Below are positions 40,972-49,608 of a stretch of 64,000 bases of DNA, piece by piece. Position 1 is the first letter of the stretch, and each line of letters opens with the position of its first letter. The position numbers were made by a program, and so were the translations under genes. Under the pieces are notes generated by a model, which had not been told where the DNA came from, searched no databases, and saw nothing but the letters and a program-made list of their open reading frames with translations. Location of the stretch: NCBI RefSeq assembly GCF_005121165.3, contig NZ_CP034413.3, positions 1,116,001 through 1,180,000 on the forward strand, in the 5' to 3' direction. This stretch comes from Dysosmobacter welbionis. GTDB lineage: Bacteria > Bacillota > Clostridia > Oscillospirales > Oscillospiraceae.

Positions 40972-42330
40972 TCAGCTGTCGCCGGCGGACCACTCCGTGG
41001 TGATCAGGCTGAACGCCTCCCGCACCTCGTCTTCCGTCAGGCCGTATTCCCAGCTCCCATTTGCGTCCAGAAGCTCGGCCGTGTAGATGATCTCCGGCAG
41101 ACGGCGCAGGATGACCCGGCCGCCCCGGGTAGCTCTGGCCTCGCGGCCGGAGCCTGTGAGCTTGGTGATCCGCAGGACATCCTGTGGTGGCTCCCCGCTG
41201 TCTCCCCGGTAAGAGAATGTGACCGTGACCTCCTCCGTCCCGGCCGTGCGGGTAATGAGGATCTGATCCTTCCACACGTCCGGCAGGCGCAGGTACCAGC
41301 CGTCCTCCACACTGTGGTAGGTGCTCACCACAGCCGCTTTGGTGCCGTCGCTGGTATAGGTATACCAGTCGATCCGCCGGCAGGGGTCCTCACCCACGTT
41401 TCCCCAGGCCGGGATCGGCTCGGGATGGGGGACCTCTGTGATACCGTCGCCGTTGATATCCTCCGGGTACAGGGAACTGAAGGGCGCGATCTCCGAAGAC
41501 ACCCCCGTCACGTCGGACAGCAGGATGTTCACCAGTTCTCCATTTTTCACGGTCAGGATGTCAGTGACCATCCAGGCCGACTCCTCCACCCCCGTGACGA
41601 ACAGGGCCGGCGTACCGTCCTGTAGGACACCGCTCTTCACACGCCCCTGCTGGCTCAGCTCCGCCATGGTGCTGGTGATCCGTGCGGAGGTTCGCAGCTG
41701 GAACTCTTCCTCCTGCCAGCAGTAGTAATCCGCAATGCCGTTGCCCTCCTCATCGGCCCGGAGCACCACCAGCTCCCACAGGCCATCCTGATTCAGATCG
41801 TTGACCGCATATTTCACATAGCTGGTGCCCTGCACCAGCTCCTCCGGCTCCCCGGACCGCAGGGTGTAGACGGAGAGGGCCAGGAGGTCCGTATTGACCC
41901 GCCAGCCCACCAGCAGCTCCTTCCGGCCGTCCTGGTCCAGATCCTCGTAGGCAATGCTGTAAATGCTGGTGCCGGTGCCCTCAATGACGGCAGCCTGCTC
42001 ATATCCCTGCTTTCCGGCGGTAAAGATATAGATCTTCAGGGGCTTCTCATCCGCAGAGTTGCGGAAGAAGGCCAGCGCCTCCTCCTCGCCGTCTCCGTCC
42101 AGATCCTCCAGCTGCACGGGCTGGATGTTGCTGCCGGAGACGGGGGCCGCGTACTCCGCCCCGCTCTCCAGCAGCTGGTTGAGTGAGCTGTTCAGCTCCG
42201 TGTACTCCTCCGGCAGCTGCGGCAGGCTGTACAGGTCCGTGGGGGAAAAGGAAAATCCGCAGCCGCTGGCGGACAGAAGCAGAAGCAGGCCGACCGCTGC
42301 CGTCAGCATCCGCTGTATTCGCTGTCTCAT
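40972..42330 (-). CDS. Lipoprotein with repeated Asp-rich (EF-hand/VCBS-like) motifs
   Basis: Secreted lipoprotein of 452 residues: signal peptide with lipobox LSASGC at about residues 19-24. The mature part has at least four calcium-loop-like motifs (DLDGDGEEE, DLDQDGRKE, DLNQDGLWE, DINGDGITE), as in FG-GAP/VCBS-type beta-propeller repeats. It is 25 bases upstream of the response regulator on the same strand and so likely in the same operon. It may help sense an envelope signal for the two-component system; that is inference only. Confidence 0.8.
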   Translation of the reverse strand: MRQRIQRMLTAAVGLLLLLSASGCGFSFSPTDLYSLPQLPEEYTELNSSLNQLLESGAEYAAPVSGSNIQPVQLEDLDGDGEEEALAFFRNSADEKPLKIYIFTAGKQGYEQAAVIEGTGTSIYSIAYEDLDQDGRKELLVGWRVNTDLLALSVYTLRSGEPEELVQGTSYVKYAVNDLNQDGLWELVVLRADEEGNGIADYYCWQEEEFQLRTSARITSTMAELSQQGRVKSGVLQDGTPALFVTGVEESAWMVTDILTVKNGELVNILLSDVTGVSSEIAPFSSLYPEDINGDGITEVPHPEPIPAWGNVGEDPCRRIDWYTYTSDGTKAAVVSTYHSVEDGWYLRLPDVWKDQILITRTAGTEEVTVTFSYRGDSGEPPQDVLRITKLTGSGREARATRGGRVILRRLPEIIYTAELLDANGSWEYGLTEDEVREAFSLITTEWSAGDS

Positions 42331-42390
42331 GGCCTCCTCCTCTCTGCCGGTGGGCTGCCCCCGCCGAAAAACGCATAATTCAACTTATAT

Positions 42391-42396
42391 ATGATA
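42391..42396 (-). promoter_or_regulatory. Extended -10 element upstream of the lipoprotein/two-component operon
   Basis: Minus strand TGCTATCAT, with TATCAT at 42391-42396, about 60 bases before the lipoprotein start. No good -35. Confidence 0.45.
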
Positions 42397-42456
42397 GCAC
42401 GTTTTCTCCCTGATGTGTAGGGGTTGTCAGCATTTTTCCCGCATTTTACGTTCTGT

Positions 42457-42723
42457 TCATTTTTCCGCCGTCCCCGGTCGGAAGGCCGCGATCAGGGCCA
42501 GCTTCCGCCTGCGATCCAGCCGTTTGATGGCGGCCTCCCGCCGCAGGGCCGCAGACCGGTCCGGCACCGCCTCCTGGTAGACCAGCTCCACCGGCAGGCG
42601 GCTGCGGGTGTACTTGGCGCCCCGCCCGCTTTGGTGGGCCTGGAGGCGGCGGGGCAGGTCGTTGGTGCAGCCTGTGTACAGTGTGCCGTCCCCGCAGCGC
42701 AGGATGTAGACCAGATAGCCCAT
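42457..42723 (-). CDS. GIY-YIG domain protein (UPF0213/YhbQ type)
   Basis: 88-residue single-domain GIY-YIG protein. It starts YLVYILRCGDGTLYTGCTND, the family hallmark, then LPRRLQAHQSGRGAKYTRSRLP with the conserved Arg, and VYQEAVPDRSAALRREAAIK with the catalytic-type Glu. Members are thought to be small nucleases; the cellular role is unknown. The start at 42723 follows GGAGGGACGGT. Confidence 0.92.
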   Translation of the reverse strand: MGYLVYILRCGDGTLYTGCTNDLPRRLQAHQSGRGAKYTRSRLPVELVYQEAVPDRSAALRREAAIKRLDRRRKLALIAAFRPGTAEK

Positions 42724-42750
42724 ACCGTCCCTCCTCTGTCCGATGAGACC

Positions 42751-42778
42751 AGTATACCACAGCCCGCCGCCCCGTCAA
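42751..42778 (-). promoter_or_regulatory. Promoter of the GIY-YIG gene
   Basis: Minus strand TTGACG (42773-42778), 16-base spacer, TATACT (42751-42756). Confidence 0.65.
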
Positions 42779-42840
42779 AGGGCTTTCCGCATGGGGACTT
42801 CCCTGCCCGGCATAGGAATGATGGTACAGGGAGGGATTCT

Positions 42841-43572
42841 ATGTTGTCTGCCGCACTGCTGCTCTTCGCCAACACGCTGCTCTTCTCACTCCGCCTGTCC
42901 GGCGGCGGGTCGTTTCCAAAGCCGCTGTCCGCCGCAGAGGAGCGGGAATATCTCCGCCGCTACGCCCAGGGAGATCAGGAGGCCCGGGATGTACTCATCG
43001 AGCGGAACCTGCGCCTGGTGGCCCACATCATCAAGAAATACTATACCCAGAGCGCCGATCAGGAGGACCTGATCTCCATCGGCACCATCGGCCTCATCAA
43101 GGGCATCTCCAGCTTCGACCCGGAGAAGGGCGCCCGCCTGGCCACCTACGCCGCCCGCTGCATTGAAAACGAAATTCTCATGTACTTCCGCAGCCAGAAA
43201 AAGCTCCAGGGAGAAGTCTCTCTGTCGGATTCCATTGAGACAGACAAGGAGGGCAATGCCCTCCAGCTGATGGATGTGGTGGGCGTGGATGACACCATGC
43301 TGGACGATATCCACGACCGGGACAGCGCGCTCCGGCTCCACCAGATCATCCGGGAGCGTCTGACCACCCGGGAGGCGGAGATCATTCGCCTGCGGTACGG
43401 GCTGGGCGGCACCATCCCCCTGACCCAGAGGGAAATTGCCGCCTCCTTCGGGATTTCCCGGTCCTATGTATCCCGCATCGAAAAGCGGGCGCTGGAAAAG
43501 CTGCGCCAGGAGCTGCAGGACGGCCCTGCGCCCCAGCTGGTCCGGCGGAGGCCCCATTCCTCCGGGACGTGA
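42841..43572 (+). CDS. sigK: Sporulation RNA polymerase sigma factor, SigK type
   Basis: Late mother-cell sporulation sigma factor. The 243-residue product starts with a hydrophobic pro-sequence (SAALLLFANTLLFSLRLSGGGSFPKPLS) of the kind removed by SpoIVFB in SigK. Region 2 follows (RNLRLVAHIIKKYY, QEDLISIGTIGLIKGI, FDPEKGARLATYAARCIENEILMYFR), then region 4 (LTQREIAASFGISRSYVSRIEKRALEKL). The reading frame is uninterrupted, so no skin-type element splits it. The start at 42841 follows GGAGGGATTCT. Its presence argues that the organism can form spores or descends from spore formers. Confidence 0.9.
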   Translation: MLSAALLLFANTLLFSLRLSGGGSFPKPLSAAEEREYLRRYAQGDQEARDVLIERNLRLVAHIIKKYYTQSADQEDLISIGTIGLIKGISSFDPEKGARLATYAARCIENEILMYFRSQKKLQGEVSLSDSIETDKEGNALQLMDVVGVDDTMLDDIHDRDSALRLHQIIRERLTTREAEIIRLRYGLGGTIPLTQREIAASFGISRSYVSRIEKRALEKLRQELQDGPAPQLVRRRPHSSGT

Positions 43573-43589
43573 CCGCCGGATTTGGAAAA

Positions 43590-43630
43590 CAGAGGGCGTG
43601 ATGGAAAATTTCCATCACGCCCTTTCTTTG
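43590..43630. terminator. Terminator between convergent sigK and lexA
   Basis: AGGGCGTGATGGAAA / TTTCCATCACGCCCT, 15 bp, then TTCTTTG on the plus strand. Confidence 0.85.
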
Positions 43631-43646
43631 CGCGCTTCCGCGCCTT

Positions 43647-44237
43647 TCAATAGCGCCGCACCACGGCGGCCACCTTGCCCAATATCTGGGCATAGGTGCC
43701 GTCAATGGGGGAATATGCCTCATTCTCCGGCAGCAGCCATACCTGACCGCTTTTCAGAGACAGGCGCTTAACCGTCGCCTCGTCATCGATCAGAGCCACC
43801 ACAATCTCACCGTGCTGCGCAGTGGGCTGGCTGTGAACCACCACCAGGTCGCCGGGCAGGATGCCTGCGTTCAGCATGGACTCGCCCCGGACCCGCAGGG
43901 CAAAATACTCCCCGGGCCGACCGGCGGTATCGAAGGTCAAATAGTCCTCGATACACTCCTCCGCCAGAATGGGGCTGCCGGCCGCCACATTGCCCACCAC
44001 TGGGACCTGATTTTCAGGCTTAGGAGATTCCCGCAGCGTGATGGCGCGGCCCTTGCCGGCGCCCTTTTCAATGACGCCTGCCTCCTCAAGCCGTTTGAGG
44101 TGAAAATGGACTGTGGAGGGTGACTTCAGCCCCACGGCCTCCCCGATCTCCCGCACCGAGGGGGGGTAGCCCTGCTCCCGGATACAGGCGGCAATGTACT
44201 CGTAGATTTTCTGCTGCATCTTTGAGAGCTCCCGCAT
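43647..44237 (-). CDS. lexA: LexA repressor
   Basis: SOS repressor of 196 residues. The N-terminal winged helix (PPSVREIGEAVGLKSPSTVH) binds DNA. The C-terminal S24 self-cleavage domain has the Ala86-Gly87 scissile bond (VAAGSP), nucleophile Ser120 (GESMLNAG) and Lys157 (ATVKRL). The start at 44237 follows GGAGG with nine bases; an ATG at 44219 is the alternative. A LexA box overlaps its own -35, and a matching box precedes the recA operon, so the regulon can be traced within this window. Confidence 0.96.
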   Translation of the reverse strand: MRELSKMQQKIYEYIAACIREQGYPPSVREIGEAVGLKSPSTVHFHLKRLEEAGVIEKGAGKGRAITLRESPKPENQVPVVGNVAAGSPILAEECIEDYLTFDTAGRPGEYFALRVRGESMLNAGILPGDLVVVHSQPTAQHGEIVVALIDDEATVKRLSLKSGQVWLLPENEAYSPIDGTYAQILGKVAAVVRRY

Positions 44238-44268
44238 ACGTGTCCACCTCCGCTGGATTTCTGGCTGT

Positions 44269-44297
44269 ATTATACCACAACGCCGCAGGAAAAGCAA
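44269..44297 (-). promoter_or_regulatory. Sigma-A promoter of lexA
   Basis: Minus strand TTGCTT (44292-44297), 17-base spacer, TATAAT (44269-44274). Confidence 0.85.
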
Positions 44298-44308
44298 ACA
44301 TTTGTTCC
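44295..44308 (-). promoter_or_regulatory. LexA (DinR-type) box of lexA
   Basis: CAAACATTTGTTCC on the plus strand, overlapping the -35 in exactly the same register as the box at 38074-38087. Fits autoregulation. Confidence 0.85.
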
Positions 44309-44386
44309 ATCATTTTCAAACTTTTTTGTCGTCTGTCCGTACGCTTCCGCATAGCTTTGATTTGTCTGCTTTTTTGCAAAATCCCC

Positions 44387-44415
44387 TTGAAATACAGAGA
44401 AAACTATGGTATCAT
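44387..44415 (+). promoter_or_regulatory. Sigma-A promoter of secG
   Basis: TTGAAA (44387-44392), 17-base spacer, TATCAT (44410-44415). Confidence 0.75.
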
Positions 44416-44476
44416 TAACATCTGTGAAATCATGATCCATGCGCTGCATGGCTGAAAGTTTTGGAGGTTATCCTGT

Positions 44477-44719
44477 ATGGACGCTTTAACGCTCGTCATC
44501 ACGATCCTGCAGCTTCTCTGCGGTCTGGCAGTCATTGTCATCGTGCTCTTCCAGTCCGGCAAGAGCGCCGGCCTCTCCGGTGCCATCGGCGGTGTGGCCG
44601 ACTCCTTCCTGTCCCGCAACAAGGCCAAGACTCTGGACGCCAAGCTGGCCCGCGCCACCAAATGGGTTGGGGCCATCTTCCTGATCCTGACGCTGGTCCT
44701 GCTGATCCTGCAGGGCTGA
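44477..44719 (+). CDS. secG: Preprotein translocase subunit SecG
   Basis: Small subunit of the SecYEG channel. The 80-residue product has two membrane helices (LTLVITILQLLCGLAVIVIVLF and WVGAIFLILTLVLLILQ) around the conserved loop QSGKSAGLSGAIGGVADSFL. The start follows TTTGGAGGTTATCCTGT. It stands alone with its own promoter and terminator; rnr-smpB, often downstream, are not here. Confidence 0.93.
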   Translation: MDALTLVITILQLLCGLAVIVIVLFQSGKSAGLSGAIGGVADSFLSRNKAKTLDAKLARATKWVGAIFLILTLVLLILQG

Positions 44720-44727
44720 TTTCGCGC

Positions 44728-44768
44728 TGAAAGCGCCCGGTGTGCCAGCACACCGGGCGCTTTTTTAT
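44728..44768 (+). terminator. Terminator after secG
   Basis: AAAGCGCCCGGTGTG / CACACCGGGCGCTTT, 15 bp, then TTTTT. It overlaps the 3' end of the convergent deacetylase gene. Confidence 0.85.
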
Positions 44769-45475
44769 ATGTCGCCGGAGCAGTACAGCACACCGGCCTC
44801 CGGTTGGATACCGTTGGCTTCCAGCAGTTCCTGCACCGTCACGAAGCGGTAGCCTTCCCCTTGAAGCGTATCTACAATCTCCAGTGCCGCGTCCACAGAG
44901 GTATCGTAGATATCATGGAGCAGGATGATCTGATTGGGGGCCGCATTTTCCAGGACCGCCGCCTTCACCTGGGCTGTATTGAGCTTTTCCCAGTCCCTGG
45001 GATCGATGGACCACTTTATCATGGGCACCTGCAGCAGCTCCCGGTCCGCCGCATCCACGGCCCCGTATGGCGGGCGGAGCCAATATGGCCCCCCTCCCAG
45101 CAACGCTTCCAGCGTCTCCTCTGTACGGCCTACCTCCCGCTGCAGCGTCTCCCGGGAGATCCCCTGAAGCCGTACATGGTTCCAGGTGTGGCTGCCCACC
45201 TGATGGCCCTCTGCCTGCATCCGCCGGACCAGGTCCTCATTGCCTTCGATCTGCTTGCCAATCAGGAAAAAGGTGGCGCTTGCCCCCCGCTCCTGCAGGC
45301 CGTCCAGTAGCCGCTCGGTAGTGTTCCGGCGTGGGCCGTCGTCAAATGTAATGGCGATCAGCTTGTCCGCCGGGAGCTGGGCATCTGCCCCAGCCTCCGC
45401 CACAGGGCCGCCCGGCGCGCAGCCGGACAGCAGTGCCAGGGCAAGGCACAGAAAAAACAGGCGACCTCTCCACAT
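44765..45475 (-). CDS. Polysaccharide deacetylase lipoprotein
   Basis: Extracellular NodB-type deacetylase of 236 residues. The signal peptide ends in lipobox LLSGCA. The NodB motifs are complete: ITFDDGPRRNTTERLL (catalytic Asp pair), SHTWNHVRL (metal His), RPPYGAVDAADRE and KWSIDPRDWE, and ILLHDIYDTSVDA. Likely substrates are peptidoglycan or another N-acetylated glycan. The start ATG 45475 has AGGAGG ten bases away; the upstream GTG is too close to it. Confidence 0.9.
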   Translation of the reverse strand: MWRGRLFFLCLALALLSGCAPGGPVAEAGADAQLPADKLIAITFDDGPRRNTTERLLDGLQERGASATFFLIGKQIEGNEDLVRRMQAEGHQVGSHTWNHVRLQGISRETLQREVGRTEETLEALLGGGPYWLRPPYGAVDAADRELLQVPMIKWSIDPRDWEKLNTAQVKAAVLENAAPNQIILLHDIYDTSVDAALEIVDTLQGEGYRFVTVQELLEANGIQPEAGVLYCSGDI

Positions 45476-45565
45476 CGCGCCCACACCTCCTCATTCATGC
45501 AGCGGTAGTTTGCGCGGCAGCTGAAAATTTACACCCGTTAAAATTTTCTCCTGTTTTTTCATAAC

Positions 45566-45602
45566 ACGAAAAAAGGAAGCGGGCCCCGCCCGCTTCCTTC
45601 AT
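45566..45602 (-). terminator. Terminator after the zinc-ribbon pair
   Basis: GGAAGCGGGC / GCCCGCTTCC stem; on the minus strand it is followed by TTTTTTCG. Confidence 0.85.
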
Positions 45603-45634
45603 CTCATATTCCGTTCGGTGCTCTGCATAGACGG

Positions 45635-45913
45635 TCAGGAGAACAGGTCAGAAATGGCATCTCCCACCAGGTCCACTGCCAGATCTGACACCACTTCCAG
45701 TCCCAGAAGCACTCCCCCCTCCTTGGCAGCTGAATGGGCTCTCTTTCGCCCGCGTGCTGCGGGCTTCTCCCTCTGCTGAAATTCCGGTTTCTTCTCGAGC
45801 TGCGGCGCGTCTCCGTCCCCTGCAGGCTGATTGAAGGCCCCGCACCGGGGGCAGAAGCCGTCTGCATCGCAATCATACCGTTTGCCGCACGAAGCGCAGG
45901 AAATCTTCTTCAC
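45635..45913 (-). CDS. Small zinc-ribbon protein A
   Basis: 92-residue protein. The N-terminal zinc ribbon CASCGKRYDCDADGFCPRCG has two CxxC pairs. A charged linker follows, then a C-terminal amphipathic or weakly hydrophobic helix (LGLEVVSDLAVDLVGDAISD). The start is GTG at 45913 with AGGAGGGAACATCT upstream. The next gene upstream encodes a close paralogue of the N-terminal 30 residues. Role unknown. Confidence 0.8.
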   Translation of the reverse strand: MKKISCASCGKRYDCDADGFCPRCGAFNQPAGDGDAPQLEKKPEFQQREKPAARGRKRAHSAAKEGGVLLGLEVVSDLAVDLVGDAISDLFS

Positions 45914-45946
45914 AGATGTTCCCTCCTTTGCTCTGCTGCCGGGCGC

Positions 45947-46213
45947 TCACAAGTCCCCGCCGGGCAGCCGTCGACCGTGGGACTGCTCCTTCAGCAGCCG
46001 GCCCATGGCCATCTCTGCCTGACGGAGATTTTCTCCCAGTTCCCGCTGGAGCCTCCCTGTCCGCTTCTGCTGTGCCGCAGGGGACTCAGCGGCCGCGGCG
46101 GTCCCGCCGCTCCGGACCCAGACAGGCTGGTTGAAGGCCCCGCACCGGGGGCAGAAGCCATCCACATCGTAGTCATACCGCTTTCCGCAGTCCTCACAGT
46201 GAACCATGCGCAT
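45947..46213 (-). CDS. Small zinc-ribbon protein B, paralogue of the next gene
   Basis: 88-residue protein with the ribbon CEDCGKRYDYDVDGFCPRCG and GAFNQP immediately after, as in its neighbour at 45635. The C-terminal part is helical and charged (RLQRELGENLRQAEMAMGRLL) and unlike the neighbour's. The start at 46213 follows GGGGGAGATCTCT. The pair appears to be a tandem duplication whose tails have diverged. Confidence 0.8.
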   Translation of the reverse strand: MRMVHCEDCGKRYDYDVDGFCPRCGAFNQPVWVRSGGTAAAAESPAAQQKRTGRLQRELGENLRQAEMAMGRLLKEQSHGRRLPGGDL

Positions 46214-46266
46214 AGAGATCTCCCCCTTCGCTTCCATTGTATCACATCTCCTTCAGGTCCACAAGA

Positions 46267-46327
46267 ACAATCAAAAGCCCTTTGTCACAGGTCCTAGGTT
46301 CCCATGACAAAGGGCTTTTTTGATTGC
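46267..46327 (-). terminator. Terminator of the ribosomal protein cluster
   Basis: AAAGCCCTTTGTCA / TGACAAAGGGCTTT, 14 bp perfect, with a 17-base loop and T/A runs on both sides. It follows rplQ on the minus strand. Confidence 0.85.
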
Positions 46328-46333
46328 GGGTTC

Positions 46334-46678
46334 TTACTTCACCAGCTCGATGATGGCGGTCTCCGCGGCATCTCCGCGGCGCACGCCGGTGCGGATCACG
46401 CGGGTGTAGCCGCCGTTGCGCTCTGCATAGCTGGGAGCGATCTCCTTGAACAGCTTCTTGCAGACATCCTCGCGGGTGATGAAGCTCATAGCCTGCCGAT
46501 AAGCGGCCAGGTCGCTCTTCTTGCCGAGGGTAATCATCTTCTCAGCCAGAGGCTTGATCTCCTTGGCGCGGGCAAGAGTGGTCTCCATCTTGCCGTTGTC
46601 CAGGAAATCCGTCACCTGCTGACGCAGCATCGCCATGCGCTGGTCAGTGGGCTTGCCAAGTTTCCGAGTTCCGGGCAT
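46334..46678 (-). CDS. rplQ: 50S ribosomal protein L17
   Basis: bL17, 114 residues, the usual short bacterial form. It starts [20 protein letters not shown] and ends [22 protein letters not shown], both standard. It lies at the exit-tunnel side of the 50S subunit. It is the last gene of the alpha operon, 58 bases after rpoA, and is followed by a strong terminator. Confidence 0.97.
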   Translation of the reverse strand: MPGTRKLGKPTDQRMAMLRQQVTDFLDNGKMETTLARAKEIKPLAEKMITLGKKSDLAAYRQAMSFITREDVCKKLFKEIAPSYAERNGGYTRVIRTGVRRGDAAETAIIELVK

Positions 46679-46736
46679 TTTGGTTTCCTCCTTATCAGGA
46701 TTTTGGTCAGCCGGGGAACGTCCGCCGGCATTGGAA

Positions 46737-47690
46737 TCAGTTGTTGTTATCTTCGTCAGCCAGATGGAGTCCCATCATCGCCAGCTTGTTGATGACCTCT
46801 TCCAGGGACTTGCGGCCCAGGTTGCGGACCTTCATCATCTCGTCCTCCGTCTTGGAAATCAAATCCTCCACGGTGTTGATGTTGGCACGCTTGAGGCAGT
46901 TGAAGCTGCGGACGGAGAGATCCAGCTCTTCGATGGTCAGCTCCAGCACCTTGTCCCGCTGGGCCTCCGCCTTCTCCACTACGGTGGGCTTGCTGCCCAC
47001 GTTCTCAGAGAGGTCGGTAAACAGCGTGAAGTGGTCGCACAGGATCTTCGCACCCAAGGACACGGCGTCCCGGGCAGAGATGGTCCCGTCGGTCCAGACC
47101 TCCAGCGTCAGCTTGTCGAAGTCGCTGGAAGCACCCACACGGGTGGGCTCCACGGTGTAGTTGACCTTATACACGGGGGTGTAGATGGAGTCCACGGCGA
47201 TGACGCCGATCACGTTCTGCTGCGGCTTGTTGCGGTCCGCAGGCACATAGCCGCGTCCGTGGGACAGGGTGATCTCCATGTTCAGCGTCGCGCCGTTGTC
47301 CAGCGTGGCAATGTGCATGTCGGGATTCAGGACCTCCACCTCGCCGTCGGCCTTGATATCGCCGGCCTTGACCTCGCAGGGGCCCACCGCCTCGATGTAG
47401 ACCGTCTTCACCGTCTCGCAGTGGAGCTTGGTGAGCAGGCCCTTCACATTCAGGACGATCTCCGTCACGTCTTCCTTGACACCTGGGATGGTGGAGAACT
47501 CATGCTGCACGCCGGCGATCTTGATGGTGGTCGGGGCCGTGCCGGGCAGAGAGGAAAGCATAATGCGGCGAAGCGCATTGCCCAAAGTGGTGCCGTAGCC
47601 GCGCTCCAGCGGTTCCACCACATACTTGCCGTATGTGGCGTCCCCCGGCGTCTCGATGCACTCAATCTGGGGCTTTTCAATTTCGATCAT
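46737..47690 (-). CDS. rpoA: DNA-directed RNA polymerase alpha subunit
   Basis: Assembly platform of RNA polymerase. The 317-residue product has the N-terminal dimerisation domain ([20 protein letters not shown] pattern, here [20 protein letters not shown]) and the C-terminal domain with helix-hairpin-helix ([29 protein letters not shown]) that contacts UP elements and activators. Length and order (rpsD-rpoA-rplQ) are canonical. The 89 bases between rpsD and rpoA hold no gene. Confidence 0.97.
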   Translation of the reverse strand: MIEIEKPQIECIETPGDATYGKYVVEPLERGYGTTLGNALRRIMLSSLPGTAPTTIKIAGVQHEFSTIPGVKEDVTEIVLNVKGLLTKLHCETVKTVYIEAVGPCEVKAGDIKADGEVEVLNPDMHIATLDNGATLNMEITLSHGRGYVPADRNKPQQNVIGVIAVDSIYTPVYKVNYTVEPTRVGASSDFDKLTLEVWTDGTISARDAVSLGAKILCDHFTLFTDLSENVGSKPTVVEKAEAQRDKVLELTIEELDLSVRSFNCLKRANINTVEDLISKTEDEMMKVRNLGRKSLEEVINKLAMMGLHLADEDNNN

Positions 47691-47779
47691 GCAGTAGTAC
47701 CCTCCTTCATCTTCTTGTTGCGAGCACGCATGATTGCGCGCCGCCGGCAGTTCCTATCATTATTGAGGGTATCCTCCGC

Positions 47780-48382
47780 TTACTTGGAGTACAACTCAAC
47801 GATGAGGTGCTCCTCGACGGGAACGTCGATGTCCTCCCGGGCGGGCAGACGGGTCACGGTGCCCTTCAGGGCGTTCTTCTCACGCTCCATCCAGGCGGGG
47901 ATCAGGAACACGGGGGCATCCTGGCCCAGCAGGCGCTTGAAGATCTCAGAGGAGCGGCTGGACTCGGCAACCTCGATCACATCGCCGGCCTTGACCTGAT
48001 AGGACGGAATGTCGACCTTCCGGCCGTTGACGGTGAAGTGGGCGTGGCTCACCAGCTGACGGGCCTGACGGCGGGTCATGGCGAAGCCCATGCGGTATAC
48101 CACGTTGTCCAGACGGCGCTCCACAGCGATCAGCAGGTTGTCGCCGGTCTTGCCGGGGGTCTTGGCGGCCGCCTCGTAATAGGCGTGGAACTGCTTCTCC
48201 AGAATGCCATAGATGAACTTGACCTTCTGCTTCTCATTCAGCTGGATGCCATATTCGCTCTTCTTCTTTCTCATCTGGCCGCCGGGGTTGCGATTGGTCT
48301 CCTTCTTCGCATAGCCCATCACGGCAGGAGAAATGCCCAGAGCCTTGCAGCGCTTCGCGATCGGCTGCATATTCTTAGCCAT
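47780..48382 (-). CDS. rpsD: 30S ribosomal protein S4
   Basis: uS4, 200 residues, primary 16S binder at the 5' domain. The S4 RNA-binding domain is clear (RLDNVVYRMGFAMTRRQARQLVSHAHFTVNG). The N-terminus (MQPIAKRCKALGISPAVMGY) lacks the usual four-cysteine zinc motif, so it is the zinc-free form. It is in the alpha operon between rpsK and rpoA, as in B. subtilis-distant clostridia where rpsD has not moved away. Confidence 0.96.
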   Translation of the reverse strand: MAKNMQPIAKRCKALGISPAVMGYAKKETNRNPGGQMRKKKSEYGIQLNEKQKVKFIYGILEKQFHAYYEAAAKTPGKTGDNLLIAVERRLDNVVYRMGFAMTRRQARQLVSHAHFTVNGRKVDIPSYQVKAGDVIEVAESSRSSEIFKRLLGQDAPVFLIPAWMEREKNALKGTVTRLPAREDIDVPVEEHLIVELYSK

Positions 48383-48405
48383 TTGCTTGTTACCTCCTCT
48401 TCAAA

Positions 48406-48813
48406 TCAGACACGGCGGCGCTTGGGGGGGCGGCAGCCATTGTGGGGGATGGGCGTGACGTCCTTGATCATGGTCACTTCCAGGCCCACGGCCTGCAGCG
48501 CCCGGATCGCGGCCTCACGGCCCTGGCCGGGGCCCTTGACGAAGACCTCGACGGTCTTCAGGCCATGCTCCATAGCGGCGCGGGCGGCCGTCTCAGCCGC
48601 GGTCTGTGCCGCGAAGGGGGTGGACTTCTTGCTGCCGCGGAAACCGAGGCCGCCGGAGGAAGCCCAGGAGATCGCGTTGCCCTGTGTATCGGTAACAGTT
48701 ACCATGGTGTTGTTGAACGAAGAGCGGATATGGACCTGGCCCCGCTCAATGTTCTTCCGTTCACGCCGGCGGCGAATGACCTTCTTGCCGGCGGATGCCT
48801 TTGCAGTTGCCAT
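48406..48813 (-). CDS. rpsK: 30S ribosomal protein S11
   Basis: uS11, 135 residues, binds 16S rRNA at the platform near the mRNA exit. It has the conserved [21 protein letters not shown] and the C-terminal [18 protein letters not shown]. The N-terminus is basic ([20 protein letters not shown]). It lies between rpsM and rpsD in the alpha operon. Confidence 0.97.
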   Translation of the reverse strand: MATAKASAGKKVIRRRRERKNIERGQVHIRSSFNNTMVTVTDTQGNAISWASSGGLGFRGSKKSTPFAAQTAAETAARAAMEHGLKTVEVFVKGPGQGREAAIRALQAVGLEVTMIKDVTPIPHNGCRPPKRRRV

Positions 48814-48828
48814 CTTGGTTCTCCCTCC

Positions 48829-49194
48829 TTACTTCTTCTTGTTGGCAATGGTCTTCTTGGGACCTTTGCGGGTCCGCGCATTGGTCTTGCTGCGCTGGCC
48901 GCGCACGGGCAGACCCTTGCGGTGGCGAATGCCGCGATAGCAGCCGATCTCGGTCAGCCGCTTGATGTCCAGAGCGGTCTGGCGGCGCAGGTCGCCCTCA
49001 ACGGTATAGCTGTCGATGGCGTCGCGCAGCTTCTGCTCGTCGGCGTCGGACAGATCCTTCACGCGGGTGTCGGGGTTGACGCCTGTCTGCGCCAGGATGT
49101 CCTTGGCGCTCTTTCTGCCAATGCCGTAGATATAAGTGAGGCCGATCTCGATACGCTTATCCTTCGGCAGGTCAATACCGGCAATACGTGCCAT
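48829..49194 (-). CDS. rpsM: 30S ribosomal protein S13
   Basis: uS13, 121 residues, in the 30S head contacting tRNA and the 50S subunit. The start is [20 protein letters not shown], and the C-terminal tail [20 protein letters not shown] is typical. It follows rpmJ by 27 bases. Confidence 0.97.
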   Translation of the reverse strand: MARIAGIDLPKDKRIEIGLTYIYGIGRKSAKDILAQTGVNPDTRVKDLSDADEQKLRDAIDSYTVEGDLRRQTALDIKRLTEIGCYRGIRHRKGLPVRGQRSKTNARTRKGPKKTIANKKK

Positions 49195-49220
49195 ACTCTC
49201 AAAGCACCTCCAATTAAATG

Positions 49221-49352
<132 letters not shown>

Positions 49353-49386
49353 TCAGCGGTTTGTGTCTTTTCAGCTCAAGTGGCGC

Positions 49387-49605
49387 TTACTTACTGCGCC
49401 AGGTGATCCGGCCGCGGGTCAGGTCATACGGGGACATCTCCACCGTCACCTTGTCGCCGGGCAGAATCCTGATGAAATTCATTCTGAGTTTTCCGGAAAT
49501 ATGTGCCAAAATCTTGTGTCCATTTCCAATGTCTACCTGGAACGTTGTGTTGGGCAGGGCTTCCACCACGACACCCTCCACTTCAATCATGTCGGATTTT
49601 GCCAA
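49387..49605 (-). CDS. infA: Translation initiation factor IF-1
   Basis: 72-residue S1/OB-fold factor that binds the ribosomal A site during initiation. It has [40 protein letters not shown] and [11 protein letters not shown], all typical. It is three bases from the KOW-domain gene upstream, so the two are coupled. Confidence 0.97.
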   Translation of the reverse strand: MAKSDMIEVEGVVVEALPNTTFQVDIGNGHKILAHISGKLRMNFIRILPGDKVTVEMSPYDLTRGRITWRSK

Positions 49606-49608
49606 ACG

